A stretch of DNA of 64,000 nucleotides, from the NCBI GenBank assembly GCA_018384065.1, contig JAHAYL010000017.1, positions 1-64,000 of the forward strand, read 5' to 3'. The stretch is from Oxalobacter sp. (GTDB lineage Bacteria; Pseudomonadota; Gammaproteobacteria; Burkholderiales; Burkholderiaceae_D). This document shows, piece by piece, positions 29,364-37,746 of this stretch (its first letter is position 1; each line of letters begins with the position of its first letter). The notes under the pieces were generated by a model. The model had not been told where the DNA came from and did no database searches. It worked only from the letters and a program-made list of their open reading frames with translations. Both the position numbers and the translations under genes were made by a program.

Positions 29364-30107
29364 TCAGTGGCTGTCTGAAGGTTTCTGGACGACCAGTTTC
29401 TGGAAAAAGTGCCCAAAGTAAGTTTTGTGGTTCAAGGTGATGCAGTTGTGTCCTTCCGGAAACCAATAGGTCAGTTCATGACGCCACATATCGACGGCAA
29501 AGGGTTCAAAGAGCAGGAACACCAGCCGTTCATAGAGCCGGAGGGGATGGAATCCTGGGTTGGTGAATTCCACAAAGATGATCCTGCCGCCGGGTTTTGC
29601 CACGCGTATGGCTTCTGACATCGCCATACGGCGTTCTTGTTCAGGCACTTCATGAGGCAGGAAGAACATCAGGACATTGTCGTAACTGTTGTCCGGGCAG
29701 TTCAATGCAGTGGCATCGCATTGGATAAGCCGGACTTTGTCATCAACGTGTTTCAGTTTCCTGCGGACGGTATCCAGTTGGGTTGGCAGGATGTCGATGA
29801 CATCGAGGTGCCCGTCTTCGGTGAGGGCCTCCTCAAGGCTTGGCGTGAGTCTGCCGTAAGCACAGGAAACCTGGAGCATGTCACCCGAAATACCGTCAGG
29901 GAATTCTTCAAGTACCGCCCTGACCAGTCGGTTGTAGTTGCCCAGCAGGATGAAATTGATCATGAAACCATGATCCCAGAACCCGGGAGCCTTGGGGTGT
30001 TCATATGCCCACCAGTAAGTGTCATGGAGGTATGCAGGTATCTCAAGCGGCTCAGCCGGTGGCTTGAAATCCGGGAGGGGTCTTGGTGCGGTTTTCAGGG
30101 AATCCAT
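29364..30107 (-). CDS. rquA: Probable rhodoquinone biosynthesis methyltransferase RquA
   Basis: A 247-residue class I SAM-methyltransferase-like protein. The N-terminal part has AYLHDTYWWAYEHP (residues about 25-38) and FMINFILLGNYNRLV, features I recall from RquA, which converts ubiquinone to rhodoquinone. The first SAM motif reads MLQVSCAYGRLTPSL, without the usual acidic and glycine-rich pattern of true methyltransferases, again as in RquA. LDVIDILPTQLDTVRRKL, LMFFLPHEVPEQER and AIRVAKPGGRIIFVEF follow, then a membrane-associating LYERLVFLLFEPFAVDMW. I start at the ATG at 30107; a TTG at 30131 is possible. A plain UbiE-like methyltransferase is the alternative. Confidence 0.75.
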   Translation of the reverse strand: MDSLKTAPRPLPDFKPPAEPLEIPAYLHDTYWWAYEHPKAPGFWDHGFMINFILLGNYNRLVRAVLEEFPDGISGDMLQVSCAYGRLTPSLEEALTEDGHLDVIDILPTQLDTVRRKLKHVDDKVRLIQCDATALNCPDNSYDNVLMFFLPHEVPEQERRMAMSEAIRVAKPGGRIIFVEFTNPGFHPLRLYERLVFLLFEPFAVDMWRHELTYWFPEGHNCITLNHKTYFGHFFQKLVVQKPSDSH

Positions 30108-30141
30108 GCTACGGTAGTTCCTGTCTTTCAAAAATATAAAT

Positions 30142-30172
30142 CCACCAACCAGATACCGCGTCTGGCTGGTGG
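30142..30172 (-). terminator. Terminator after the metallo-hydrolase gene
   Basis: A long stem (CCACCAGCCAGA with TCTGGTTGGTGG, one mismatch) followed on the minus strand by ATTTATATTTTT. It lies 32 nt after the stop of the metallo-beta-lactamase-fold gene and separates it from the RquA-like gene. Confidence 0.75.
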
Positions 30173-30203
30173 AAAATCCCTTGCTTTCAATCCGGGGGAG
30201 GAC

Positions 30204-30845
30204 TCAGCCCTTGAACCGGACATAAGGGTTCATCCGTTTCTCAGCGCCGATGGTGGAAGTCGGACCATGTCCTGGGATGAACTGGACATCATCCGGCAGG
30301 GTGTACATGTTTTCCTGGATGGCTTTTTCCAGAGCCCGGAAGCTGCCTTTCGGCAGGTCGGTCCTACCGATGGAACCGGCAAACAGCACATCACCGGAAA
30401 CAGCAACCTTGCTGTTGGCATCATAGAAAACCACATGACCGGGCGAATGGCCGGGGCAGTGGAAGACCTGTAAAGTCTCATTGCCCACAGTGACAGTGTC
30501 TCCTTGGCTCAACCAGCGGTCAGGTGTGAATGGTTTGCCCGGTGGCAGTCCCCACATACGGGTCTGGGCAGAACCCAGGGTTTCCAGCAGCCAGTCATCT
30601 GCTTCGTTGGGACCTTCAATCGGTACACCGAAACGGTCTGCCAGGTCTTTCGCACCGCCGCAATGGTCCAGATGGCCGTGGGTTACCAAGACTTTCTCCA
30701 GGGTCACACCCTGTTCTTCGATGGCTTTACAGATACGGTTCACATCGCCGCCGGGATCGACGACAGCGGCTTTATTGGTGTTTTCATCCCACATCAGCGT
30801 GCAGTTCTGCTGAAATGGGGTTACGGGGATAATTCGGTATCTCAT
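30204..30845 (-). CDS. Metallo-beta-lactamase-fold hydrolase, glyoxalase II-like (YcbL type)
   Basis: A 213-residue metal-dependent hydrolase. It shows VTHGHLDHCGGAKDLADRFG (metal site HxHxDH), HCPGHSPGHVVFYD, SGDVLFAGSIGRTDL and FIPGHGPTSTIGAEK. The compact size without a C-terminal helical domain matches the YcbL / glyoxalase II-like group, thioesterases of small acyl-thiols such as S-lactoylglutathione. The exact substrate is unproven. It is monocistronic, with a terminator downstream and 167 nt upstream to coaX. Confidence 0.88.
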   Translation of the reverse strand: MRYRIIPVTPFQQNCTLMWDENTNKAAVVDPGGDVNRICKAIEEQGVTLEKVLVTHGHLDHCGGAKDLADRFGVPIEGPNEADDWLLETLGSAQTRMWGLPPGKPFTPDRWLSQGDTVTVGNETLQVFHCPGHSPGHVVFYDANSKVAVSGDVLFAGSIGRTDLPKGSFRALEKAIQENMYTLPDDVQFIPGHGPTSTIGAEKRMNPYVRFKG

Positions 30846-31012
30846 GGCTGCTCGCTATCCATATTTCTCAAGTCAGTCAAACCAGATGGAATGCCTCTAT
30901 TCCATCCACATTTCCAGATAATCAGGAACGCCCATTATAACGGCATTTCCATGCCGGGAAAGACGGGTATCTGATGTTTTCTGTTGGATAGATAGGGATG
31001 GAAAAGCAGAAA

Positions 31013-31792
31013 TCAAGCCTGTCCAGACGTGAGGGCAGATACATACAGTCCAATCAGCACCAGATTGGAGACAATATGGCAAGGCACTGACAGGCTGGGG
31101 ACAATGTATTTCGCCGCACCGCCTGATATCAGGCAGTTCACGTTGTCATACCGTTTACGGAACGCTTCCACTGCCCGTTCTATCGCGCCGGACTGGGCAT
31201 TGAGGCAGCCGGCAAGGATGGCGGCACGGGTATGGTTGGCAAATGGTGTGATGCCTTCTTCCATGCGGTCTATCTCAGGCAGCTGCTCAGTGTTCATCGC
31301 CAGGGAATGCGCCATCAGACCGAGACCCGGTAAAATCATACCGCCTTGGAAAACACCGTCTGGTGTAATCGAATCGACAGTGGTTGCGGTACCAGCGGTC
31401 GCTACAACCAGGGGTTTATCCGGGAACAGGGCATGGGCACCGATCATTGAGGCAAAGCGGTCACAGCCTAGTTGGGAGCAGTTCTGGTAGGTGTTCGTTA
31501 TACCGGCATGGGAGGCCTGGGAAACAAAATGGCGGATTTCCGGTGAAGCAGGCAGGGTTTTCAGGAATCCGGTCAGGGTATCGGAGATGCCTTTGCCGGC
31601 AACGTTGGAAATCAGTACACGTTCAACAGGCGTGGCATCATGGAGTTCCTGCCAGGCCTGTTTCAGGGAAGCCATGTCCCGATGGCGGACAATACCGAAA
31701 TGCTGCCATGGCGTTTCGCCATATCTGGGTACGGCACCGGGTTTCGGGCACGCCCATTTGATGGAGGTGTTTCCAATATCAATCAACAGCAT
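31013..31792 (-). CDS. coaX: Type III pantothenate kinase
   Basis: First step of coenzyme A synthesis, phosphorylating pantothenate. Type III enzymes are insensitive to CoA feedback. The N-terminal LLIDIGNTSIKWA is the ASKHA phosphate-1 motif; QLGCDRFASMIGAHAL and VVATAGTATTVDSI mark the pantothenate and phosphate-2 sites; CLISGGAAKYI is near the end. The 259 residues are normal. It starts 3 nt after the birA stop, a pairing frequent in betaproteobacteria. Confidence 0.95.
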   Translation of the reverse strand: MLLIDIGNTSIKWACPKPGAVPRYGETPWQHFGIVRHRDMASLKQAWQELHDATPVERVLISNVAGKGISDTLTGFLKTLPASPEIRHFVSQASHAGITNTYQNCSQLGCDRFASMIGAHALFPDKPLVVATAGTATTVDSITPDGVFQGGMILPGLGLMAHSLAMNTEQLPEIDRMEEGITPFANHTRAAILAGCLNAQSGAIERAVEAFRKRYDNVNCLISGGAAKYIVPSLSVPCHIVSNLVLIGLYVSALTSGQA

Positions 31793-31795
31793 GGC

Positions 31796-32584
31796 TTATA
31801 TTTCCTGTCCGGTCCTCAACGAGACATCACCGGAGATGACAGTCTCGATACCTTTCCCTGTCTGGATCAGCAACCGTCCTTCCTGGTCGATGCCAAGTGC
31901 CCTGCCTGACATCAGTTTCTTGGACCCTTGGACAATTGTGACGGGTTTTAAATGATGGGCGTGCAAATTATTCCAGACTGAAGCCAAAGAATCAAAGCCT
32001 TTTTCATCCAAAAGCCTGAGATGATGCGCCAGTGAGTCAATCAGGATAGCCATCAGACAGTTCCTGTTCATCTGTGCCAGCCAAGGCATATCGGCGGCTG
32101 GTTGCCCGATGGTCTTTTCCATTGCATCACTCAGATGCAGGTTGATACCGATGCCGATGACGGCCCAATGGTCATGGCGGCTGTCAGGGGTCTCGGTCAG
32201 GATGCCGGCGACTTTGCCGCCGTTTTTCAGGATGTCGTTCGGCCATTTCAGCTGGACCTTGACACCACATCGGGCGAGGGCCTGTGCCATGGCTATCCCT
32301 GCTGTAAGGGGAATACCGGGGGTCATATGGACAGGTCGGGAAAAGCGCCATGCCAAAGAGAATGTCAGTGAATGGTCTTGGTCTGCATACCAGTGCCGTC
32401 CATTCCGTCCCCTGCCACCAGTCTGATTGATTGCCAGCAGCAGGGTGTTCCCGTCAATCTGTTCCGCCCTGATGCGGTTCAGCAGGTCAAGGTTGGTCGA
32501 GACGGTCTGCTGGACAATTTCCACAGCAATATCCTGCGCCTTCATCTGGGCGGTGATACGTTCCGCGGATAATGCTGGGTTCAT
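31796..32584 (-). CDS. birA: Biotin--[acetyl-CoA-carboxylase] ligase
   Basis: Attaches biotin to the carboxyl-carrier protein. VSTNLDLLNR, the adenylate loop GGRGRNGRHWYAD, LKWPNDILKNGGKVAGIL and VIGIGINLHLS are diagnostic, followed by a short SH3-like C-terminal domain (SKKLMSGRALGIDQEGRLLI). There is no N-terminal winged helix, so it is a monofunctional ligase, not a repressor. I take the ATG at 32584 (262 residues); the frame continues 15 codons upstream without a better site. Confidence 0.93.
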   Translation of the reverse strand: MNPALSAERITAQMKAQDIAVEIVQQTVSTNLDLLNRIRAEQIDGNTLLLAINQTGGRGRNGRHWYADQDHSLTFSLAWRFSRPVHMTPGIPLTAGIAMAQALARCGVKVQLKWPNDILKNGGKVAGILTETPDSRHDHWAVIGIGINLHLSDAMEKTIGQPAADMPWLAQMNRNCLMAILIDSLAHHLRLLDEKGFDSLASVWNNLHAHHLKPVTIVQGSKKLMSGRALGIDQEGRLLIQTGKGIETVISGDVSLRTGQEI

Positions 32585-32690
32585 CTGTTGTAAAGAGGTG
32601 ATAATACGAAACGGGTAGAAGAATAACACCCTTTTGAAGTGTTATCATCCAGAATGGATTGGTATTGACTGGTAATCTGACACGGAAAAT

Positions 32691-33809
32691 ATGGCATCAG
32701 CATCCCGACAGCCTCCCGAACTGGATATCCAAGGCAACAGGATTGTTGCACGCGGATGCTGGCGTGCTGATATGCTGGCAGTCAAAGGCGCTGCTTACAC
32801 CATAGCTTCATCAGTCGATGGTATCCAGGATACTGGGGCAGTCGAATGGGATCTGACCCAGGTTGAAGCCATGGATTATACCGGTGCACAGCTTCTCTGG
32901 AATGGTTGGGCACGTTGTCTGCCATCAAACCTGAAAAGCACACCGGAACAGGATAAGCTTTTCTCCCGCCTCATCCGTGCAGGCTCCCTTGAACGTCCAT
33001 CAGAGAATACTGAAATCAATCTTCAGGAAGCCATCAAGGAAGTTCCACTTGGCTTTGTCAGGAAGGTAATCCGGCTTGACCAGCTGCTGGGGCAGCTGAC
33101 CCTCGATTTTTTCCGTTTTGTCGCCGCACCGCAACGGGGGCCATGGCGTGAGATATCCGCCAATATCTTCCATGCAGGAGCCCAGGCGGTTGGCATCATT
33201 GCTCTTGTTGGCTTCCTGATTGGTGTTGTCCTGTCATATCTGTCGGCCCAACAGCTCCATATGTTTGGTGGCGATATATTCTTGGTTGACCTGTTGGGTA
33301 TGAGCGTTGTGCGGGAACTGGGACCGCTGCTTGCTGCCATCCTGATTGCCGGCCGTTCCGGATCTGCGATGACGGCCCAGATCGGTGTTATGCGGATCAC
33401 TGAAGAACTGGATGCGATGCAGGTCATGGGACTTTCCCATGGCTTCAGGCTGGTCCTGCCGAAAGTCATGGCATTGGGACTGGCGATGCCGATGCTGATT
33501 GTCTGGACGGATATCGTCGCGCTTATCGGTGGCGCTTTCGCTGGCAAGATGTCCATCGGGCTTTCGATGGCGTATTTTTTCAGTGCCTTGCCGGATGCGG
33601 TGCCAATCGCCAATTTCTGGATCGGCTTGGGTAAAGGAGTTGTCTTTGGCGTGATTATTTCAGTGGTTGCCTGCTTTTATGGCCTGCGCATCCAGCCGAA
33701 TACCGACAGTCTTGGACAGGGAACAACCAGGTCGGTTGTCACCTCCATCACCTCAGTCATTTTTGCCGATGCGGTGTTCGCCATAGTCTTGCAGGGAGTG
33801 GGGTTCTGA
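32691..33809 (+). CDS. MlaE-family ABC permease with N-terminal STAS domain
   Basis: Membrane component of an MCE-type lipid transporter, 372 residues. Residues about 1-110 resemble a STAS domain (DLTQVEAMDYTGAQLLWNGW); from about 125 the MlaE permease follows with HAGAQAVGIIALVGFLIGVV, VVRELGPLLAAILIAGRSGSAMTAQIG and ITEELDAMQVMG. In E. coli the STAS protein MlaB is separate; here it is fused. It is the first gene of a rightward operon (permease, ATPase, MCE protein, lipoprotein), with 1 nt overlap to the ATPase. It probably moves phospholipids between the membranes; the direction is not evident. Confidence 0.9.
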   Translation: MASASRQPPELDIQGNRIVARGCWRADMLAVKGAAYTIASSVDGIQDTGAVEWDLTQVEAMDYTGAQLLWNGWARCLPSNLKSTPEQDKLFSRLIRAGSLERPSENTEINLQEAIKEVPLGFVRKVIRLDQLLGQLTLDFFRFVAAPQRGPWREISANIFHAGAQAVGIIALVGFLIGVVLSYLSAQQLHMFGGDIFLVDLLGMSVVRELGPLLAAILIAGRSGSAMTAQIGVMRITEELDAMQVMGLSHGFRLVLPKVMALGLAMPMLIVWTDIVALIGGAFAGKMSIGLSMAYFFSALPDAVPIANFWIGLGKGVVFGVIISVVACFYGLRIQPNTDSLGQGTTRSVVTSITSVIFADAVFAIVLQGVGF

Positions 33810-34609
33810 TGGCAGCGGCGATTGAAATCCGGGGACTGAAAACGGCGTTCGGCAAGAATGTCATCCATGAGGATCTCAACCTGACCATTGAAGAACGCGC
33901 AATCGTTTCCATTATCGGGGGGTCAGGTACCGGCAAGACCACCCTGCTCCGTCAGATCCTTGGTTTGGAAAAGCCGGCTGCCGGGGAAATCACGGTGCTG
34001 GGTGTCAATCGCAATACGGCTACGTCAGAGGAACTGTATGCGTTGAACAGCCGTTGGGGAGTCCTTTTCCAGCAGGGGGCGCTCTTTTCAGCATTGCCGG
34101 TTTTCGACAATATCGCATTGCCGTTGCGGGAACTGAGGGGACTTCCTGAAGACCTGGTTTCTGATGCGGTCATGCTCAAGCTCCAGATGGTCGGGCTTAA
34201 TCCAGCTGATGCCAACAAGATGCCGTCAGACCTGTCAGGCGGTATGGTCAAGCGGGTTGCCCTGGCGCGTTCCCTGGCACTTGAGCCAGACCTGATTTTC
34301 CTGGATGAACCGACATCAGGGCTTGACCCGGTTTCATCAGACAGTTTTGTCGAACTGATCCAGAGCCTGCATGATGAGCTGGACCTGACGGTTGTCATGG
34401 TTTCACATGACCTTGATACCATTGTCGATATTTCCACCCAGATTGTCGTGCTGGCTGACCGTCATGTCATTGCCAGTGGTCCGATAGAGACAGTGCTGTC
34501 GGTCAGGCATCCATTCATTGACGAATATTTCCTTGGTGCAAGGGGGCGCAAGGTATTGAAGAACCTGCCGGACTATGACGCCATGATGAAAAGAATTGAG
34601 AGGACTTGA
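33809..34609 (+). CDS. MlaF-like ABC transporter ATPase
   Basis: ATP-binding component of the MCE transporter, 266 residues. Walker A is IIGGSGTGKTTLLRQIL, the signature is LSGGMVKRVALARSLA, Walker B is LIFLDEPTSGLDPVSS and the switch is VSHDLD. The LSGGM signature with FQQGALFSALPVFDNIALP is characteristic of the MlaF group. It overlaps by 1 nt on both sides (TGATG), so stoichiometric expression of the three transporter genes is likely. Confidence 0.94.
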   Translation: MAAAIEIRGLKTAFGKNVIHEDLNLTIEERAIVSIIGGSGTGKTTLLRQILGLEKPAAGEITVLGVNRNTATSEELYALNSRWGVLFQQGALFSALPVFDNIALPLRELRGLPEDLVSDAVMLKLQMVGLNPADANKMPSDLSGGMVKRVALARSLALEPDLIFLDEPTSGLDPVSSDSFVELIQSLHDELDLTVVMVSHDLDTIVDISTQIVVLADRHVIASGPIETVLSVRHPFIDEYFLGARGRKVLKNLPDYDAMMKRIERT

Positions 34610-35481
34610 TGGAAAACAGATCCCATGCCTTCATTGCAGGGTTGTTCACCTTCCTGTTGGCGGGCGCAATCCTTGCCATCGTCTGGTTCCTGAACCGGGA
34701 CAAGACGGTGTATGTGCCATACCGGGTCATGACCTCCCAGTCAGTTGGCGGGCTCAGCCCCCAGGCAAAAGTCCGTTTCAAGGGGATTGATGTCGGCAGG
34801 GTCACCACAATCGCCTTCAGCAAGGAAGAGCCGGGTAATATCGAGATCGGCATTGAAGTCAGTGAAGAGGCGCCGATGACAAGCACTACTTTTGCGACCC
34901 TTACATATCAGGGTGTTACAGGGATTGCTTCCATCGAGCTTGATGATACCCAGGTTGGCGGGGAACGTCTTGCATCTTCCGCTGGGAACCCGACAAAGAT
35001 CCGGATGCGGCCAGGACTGCTGGATGAACTCCAGATGCGGGGACTTGCAATCCTGAAAGAAGTCCAGGTCATCACTTCCGGCTTGGCAACCATCATCGAT
35101 GACAAGAACAGCAAGGAGATTGTCACGACAGTCCAGCATATCAAGAAAGCGGCAGAAGGCTGGTCCCGCATTCCAGGAATTGTTGATCCAGGTGTCAGGG
35201 AGTTCTCTGCCGCCGTCCATGACGGCCATCAGATGTTCATTACAATGAACCAGCTTTCCGAAGACCTCAAGGGACTGACTAAAAAAGCCAATGCACTGAT
35301 GAACAAGGGGATGCAGAGCGATGCAATGCCGAAACTTGAGGCATTGGCTTCTGATGCCCGCCAGACCATGCACAATATCAACAGCCTGCTTGAACAGTAT
35401 AAGCAGCGTCCAACCGGTGTCCTCTTCGGTGCCCGTGGCCCAGCGCCGGGCCCTGGCGAGAAAGGGTTCACAGGACGGTAA
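34609..35481 (+). CDS. MCE-domain protein (MlaD family)
   Basis: Periplasmic lipid-binding component, 290 residues. One N-terminal membrane helix (about 8-28) is followed by a single MCE domain (YVPYRVMTSQSVGGLSPQAKVRFKGIDVGRVTTI) and then a long helical region of about 150 residues with IKKAAEGWSRIP and ALASDARQTMHNINSLLEQY, ending in a Gly/Pro-rich tail. The helical part can assemble into a tube across the periplasm in related proteins. The ATG at 34609 overlaps the upstream stop (TGATG). Confidence 0.92.
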   Translation: MENRSHAFIAGLFTFLLAGAILAIVWFLNRDKTVYVPYRVMTSQSVGGLSPQAKVRFKGIDVGRVTTIAFSKEEPGNIEIGIEVSEEAPMTSTTFATLTYQGVTGIASIELDDTQVGGERLASSAGNPTKIRMRPGLLDELQMRGLAILKEVQVITSGLATIIDDKNSKEIVTTVQHIKKAAEGWSRIPGIVDPGVREFSAAVHDGHQMFITMNQLSEDLKGLTKKANALMNKGMQSDAMPKLEALASDARQTMHNINSLLEQYKQRPTGVLFGARGPAPGPGEKGFTGR

Positions 35482-35503
35482 GGCAACCGATAGGAAGAAT
35501 GAC

Positions 35504-36106
35504 ATGATGAAAAGACTTAGAAACTGCTGGATCCCGATATTGGCAGCCTGCCTGCTGTCAGCCTGTTCCCTGATTGATACCCGCCCGCCTGCCACGCTGT
35601 ATGACCTGGGGCCGCTCCGGGTTGAGGAGATGGGACAGTTGCCCAGCGGGATGCCGAATATCACCACCAAGGTCTATGTTCCTGACTGGATGGACGACAG
35701 TCTGATGGTTTACCGATTGGATTATGTAAACAGCCAGCAGGTCCGTTTCTATACCGAAAGCAGCTGGGCATCCGCTCCGTCCAAGCTTTTCAGGAGCCGG
35801 ATGGACTCTTACCTGATGGCAATCGGCAACCGTTCCGCCAGTGTCCTTGAAAGTGAGGCACTCAGCCTCAAGATAGTCTTTGAGGATTTCAGCCAGCATT
35901 TCACCGATGAGCATACCTGTCTCGGGCGCATTGCCATCAGGGCTTCCCTGTACAAGGGACAGGAACTGCTTGCCCAGCAGCGTTTCATCTCGGAGGAGCC
36001 AGCTGATTCCGCTGATGCAGCTGGAGGAACCAAGGCGCTTTCCAAGGCTTCTGATGCAATCATCGCCAATATCATGAACTGGGTTGCCATCAAGGGGGGA
36101 CGTTGA
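35504..36106 (+). CDS. ABC-type transport auxiliary lipoprotein
   Basis: A 200-residue lipoprotein with signal LRNCWIPILAACLLSAC; the lipobox LSAC makes Cys about 22 the lipidated residue. PPATLYDLGPLR resembles the PqiC/LPTE-like auxiliary family associated with MCE transporters. It is likely anchored in the outer membrane and may dock the MCE protein. Two adjacent ATGs (35504, 35507) share the AGGAAG upstream. A longer frame from 35321 overlaps the MCE gene and is rejected. Confidence 0.85.
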   Translation: MMKRLRNCWIPILAACLLSACSLIDTRPPATLYDLGPLRVEEMGQLPSGMPNITTKVYVPDWMDDSLMVYRLDYVNSQQVRFYTESSWASAPSKLFRSRMDSYLMAIGNRSASVLESEALSLKIVFEDFSQHFTDEHTCLGRIAIRASLYKGQELLAQQRFISEEPADSADAAGGTKALSKASDAIIANIMNWVAIKGGR

Positions 36107-36126
36107 GAACGGCGGAAAGGAAAAAT

Positions 36127-36750
36127 ATGAGTCAGGCAGGAACATTTTTCATTTCAGGGGCGGCAGGCCATCTCGAGTGCCTGATGGATCTGCCCGAAGG
36201 GAAACCGGTCGGCATTGCCCTGATTGCCCATCCCCATCCACTTTATGGAGGGGATATGCATAACAAAGTCGTCCAGACAATGGCAAGGGCTTTCAATGCG
36301 CTTGGCTATATTGCAGTCCGCATGAACTGCCGGGGAGTCGGCATGTCCCAGGGTATCCATGACAATGGTAAAGGGGAAGCGGAAGATATGGCATTGCTGC
36401 TTGAACGGATGCAGGCGGATTATCCGGGGTTGCCGGTTGTCTTGGGCGGCTATTCTTTCGGAACCTATGTCCAGTCCCTGCTCTGTGAAAACCTGGGCAG
36501 GGCAGGCAAGCCTCAGCCCCGTATGGTGCTGGTCAGCACGACTGCCGGCATGTGGACAACGGATACCGTGCCTGCTGATACGGTACTGATCCATGGTGAC
36601 CTTGATCAGATGGTGCCACTCAACAATCTGCTGGACTGGGCGCGTCCTCAGGGTTTGACGGTCAATGTCATTACTGGTGCAGACCATTTCTATAACCGCA
36701 GGCTGCTGCCGGTCCGTGACATCATTACGGTACAGTTCCAGCAGCATTGA
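36127..36750 (+). CDS. Alpha/beta hydrolase
   Basis: A 207-residue serine hydrolase fold protein. LIAHPHPLYGGDMHNKVVQTM contains the oxyanion region, VLGGYSFGTYVQSLL the nucleophile elbow Gly-x-Ser-x-Gly (Ser in YSF), and GADHFYNRRL the terminal His. It resembles the small bacterial hydrolases of the dienelactone-hydrolase-like type; the substrate is unknown. It starts at the ATG at 36127 with AAAGGA upstream, 20 nt after the lipoprotein, so it may belong to the same transcript. Confidence 0.87.
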   Translation: MSQAGTFFISGAAGHLECLMDLPEGKPVGIALIAHPHPLYGGDMHNKVVQTMARAFNALGYIAVRMNCRGVGMSQGIHDNGKGEAEDMALLLERMQADYPGLPVVLGGYSFGTYVQSLLCENLGRAGKPQPRMVLVSTTAGMWTTDTVPADTVLIHGDLDQMVPLNNLLDWARPQGLTVNVITGADHFYNRRLLPVRDIITVQFQQH

Positions 36751-36771
36751 CAGGAGGACAGGGAGGATTCC

Positions 36772-37071
36772 ATGACTATGCATTCAAGTTTGAAAGGCAG
36801 CTGTTTTCTCGGTGATACCGATCCAATCCCATATCCGTGCGAGTTTCCCATCAAGATCATGGGACTCAAACAGGATGGGTTTGCTGAGGTCATTGTTGAG
36901 ATTGTCAGCCGCCATGATGGGAAATTCAATCCAGCAGGACTCCAGATGCGTCCATCCGCCAAAGGCAAGTACCTGTCTTTCACCGCTGTTGTCAATGCGG
37001 TCAGCCGAGCCCAGCTTGACAACATCTACAGGGAACTCACTGCGCATCCAATGGTCAAAATAGTGATTTAA
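36772..37071 (+). CDS. ybeD: YbeD-family (DUF493) protein
   Basis: A 99-residue ACT-like protein with YPCEFPIKIMG, KFNPAGLQMRPSAKGKYLS and IYRELTAHPMVKIVI, as in E. coli YbeD. It precedes lipB and lipA, the usual order in proteobacteria, and has a strong GGGAGG upstream. Its biochemical role is not established; regulation of lipoate synthesis has been supposed from context only. Confidence 0.92.
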   Translation: MTMHSSLKGSCFLGDTDPIPYPCEFPIKIMGLKQDGFAEVIVEIVSRHDGKFNPAGLQMRPSAKGKYLSFTAVVNAVSRAQLDNIYRELTAHPMVKIVI

Positions 37072-37095
37072 TGCCTTGATGCCTGGGAACCGGTG

Positions 37096-37746
37096 ATGGA
37101 AGCTGTAACAGTCCGCCAGCTTGGAATCCTCCCTTATCAGGTTGTATTTGACCGGATGCAGCAGTTCACCCAGGTGCGCACGCCACAGACCCTTGATGAA
37201 ATCTGGCTTGTTGAGCATCCTTCTGTCTTTACCCTTGGCAAAGCGGCTGATCCTGCCAATATCCTCAATGCAGGGCAGATTCCGGTTGTCAGGACTGACC
37301 GGGGTGGAGATGCCACTTACCATGGTCCCGGACAGGCGGTTGTTTACCTGTTGATTGACCTGCGCAGGCGGTTCAACCGTCTTTGGGTGCAGGCATTTGT
37401 CGCTGGACTGGAAGCAGCCGTCCTCCAGGTGCTGGCACAGCATCAGATACAGGGAGAGCGCCATCTAGGCGCTCCCGGAATCTATATCCCTACCCACCAA
37501 GGCGCCAAGATTGCGGCACTGGGACTCAAGGTCAACAGCAAGGGATACACTTACCATGGGCTTGCGCTCAATGTAGCTATGGATCTTGCGCCATTCAGCC
37601 AGATCAATCCCTGTGGTTATCCCGGACTGACTGTCACGGATATGAAAACTGAGGGTGCTGACTGTCAGGTCAATGGGATTCAGTCGGAACTGGTCCGGGC
37701 GCTTGCCCATCATATTGGTTTCACCATCAAGGGAGGGCAACCATGA
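37096..37746 (+). CDS. lipB: Octanoyl-[acyl carrier protein] transferase
   Basis: Transfers octanoyl from ACP to lipoyl domains. [19 protein letters not shown] is the signature, the catalytic Lys lies in [19 protein letters not shown], and the catalytic Cys in [13 protein letters not shown]. The 216 residues are normal. The ATG at 37096 is directly preceded by an in-frame GTG (37093); either may serve. It overlaps lipA by 4 nt (ATGA). Confidence 0.96.
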   Translation: MEAVTVRQLGILPYQVVFDRMQQFTQVRTPQTLDEIWLVEHPSVFTLGKAADPANILNAGQIPVVRTDRGGDATYHGPGQAVVYLLIDLRRRFNRLWVQAFVAGLEAAVLQVLAQHQIQGERHLGAPGIYIPTHQGAKIAALGLKVNSKGYTYHGLALNVAMDLAPFSQINPCGYPGLTVTDMKTEGADCQVNGIQSELVRALAHHIGFTIKGGQP

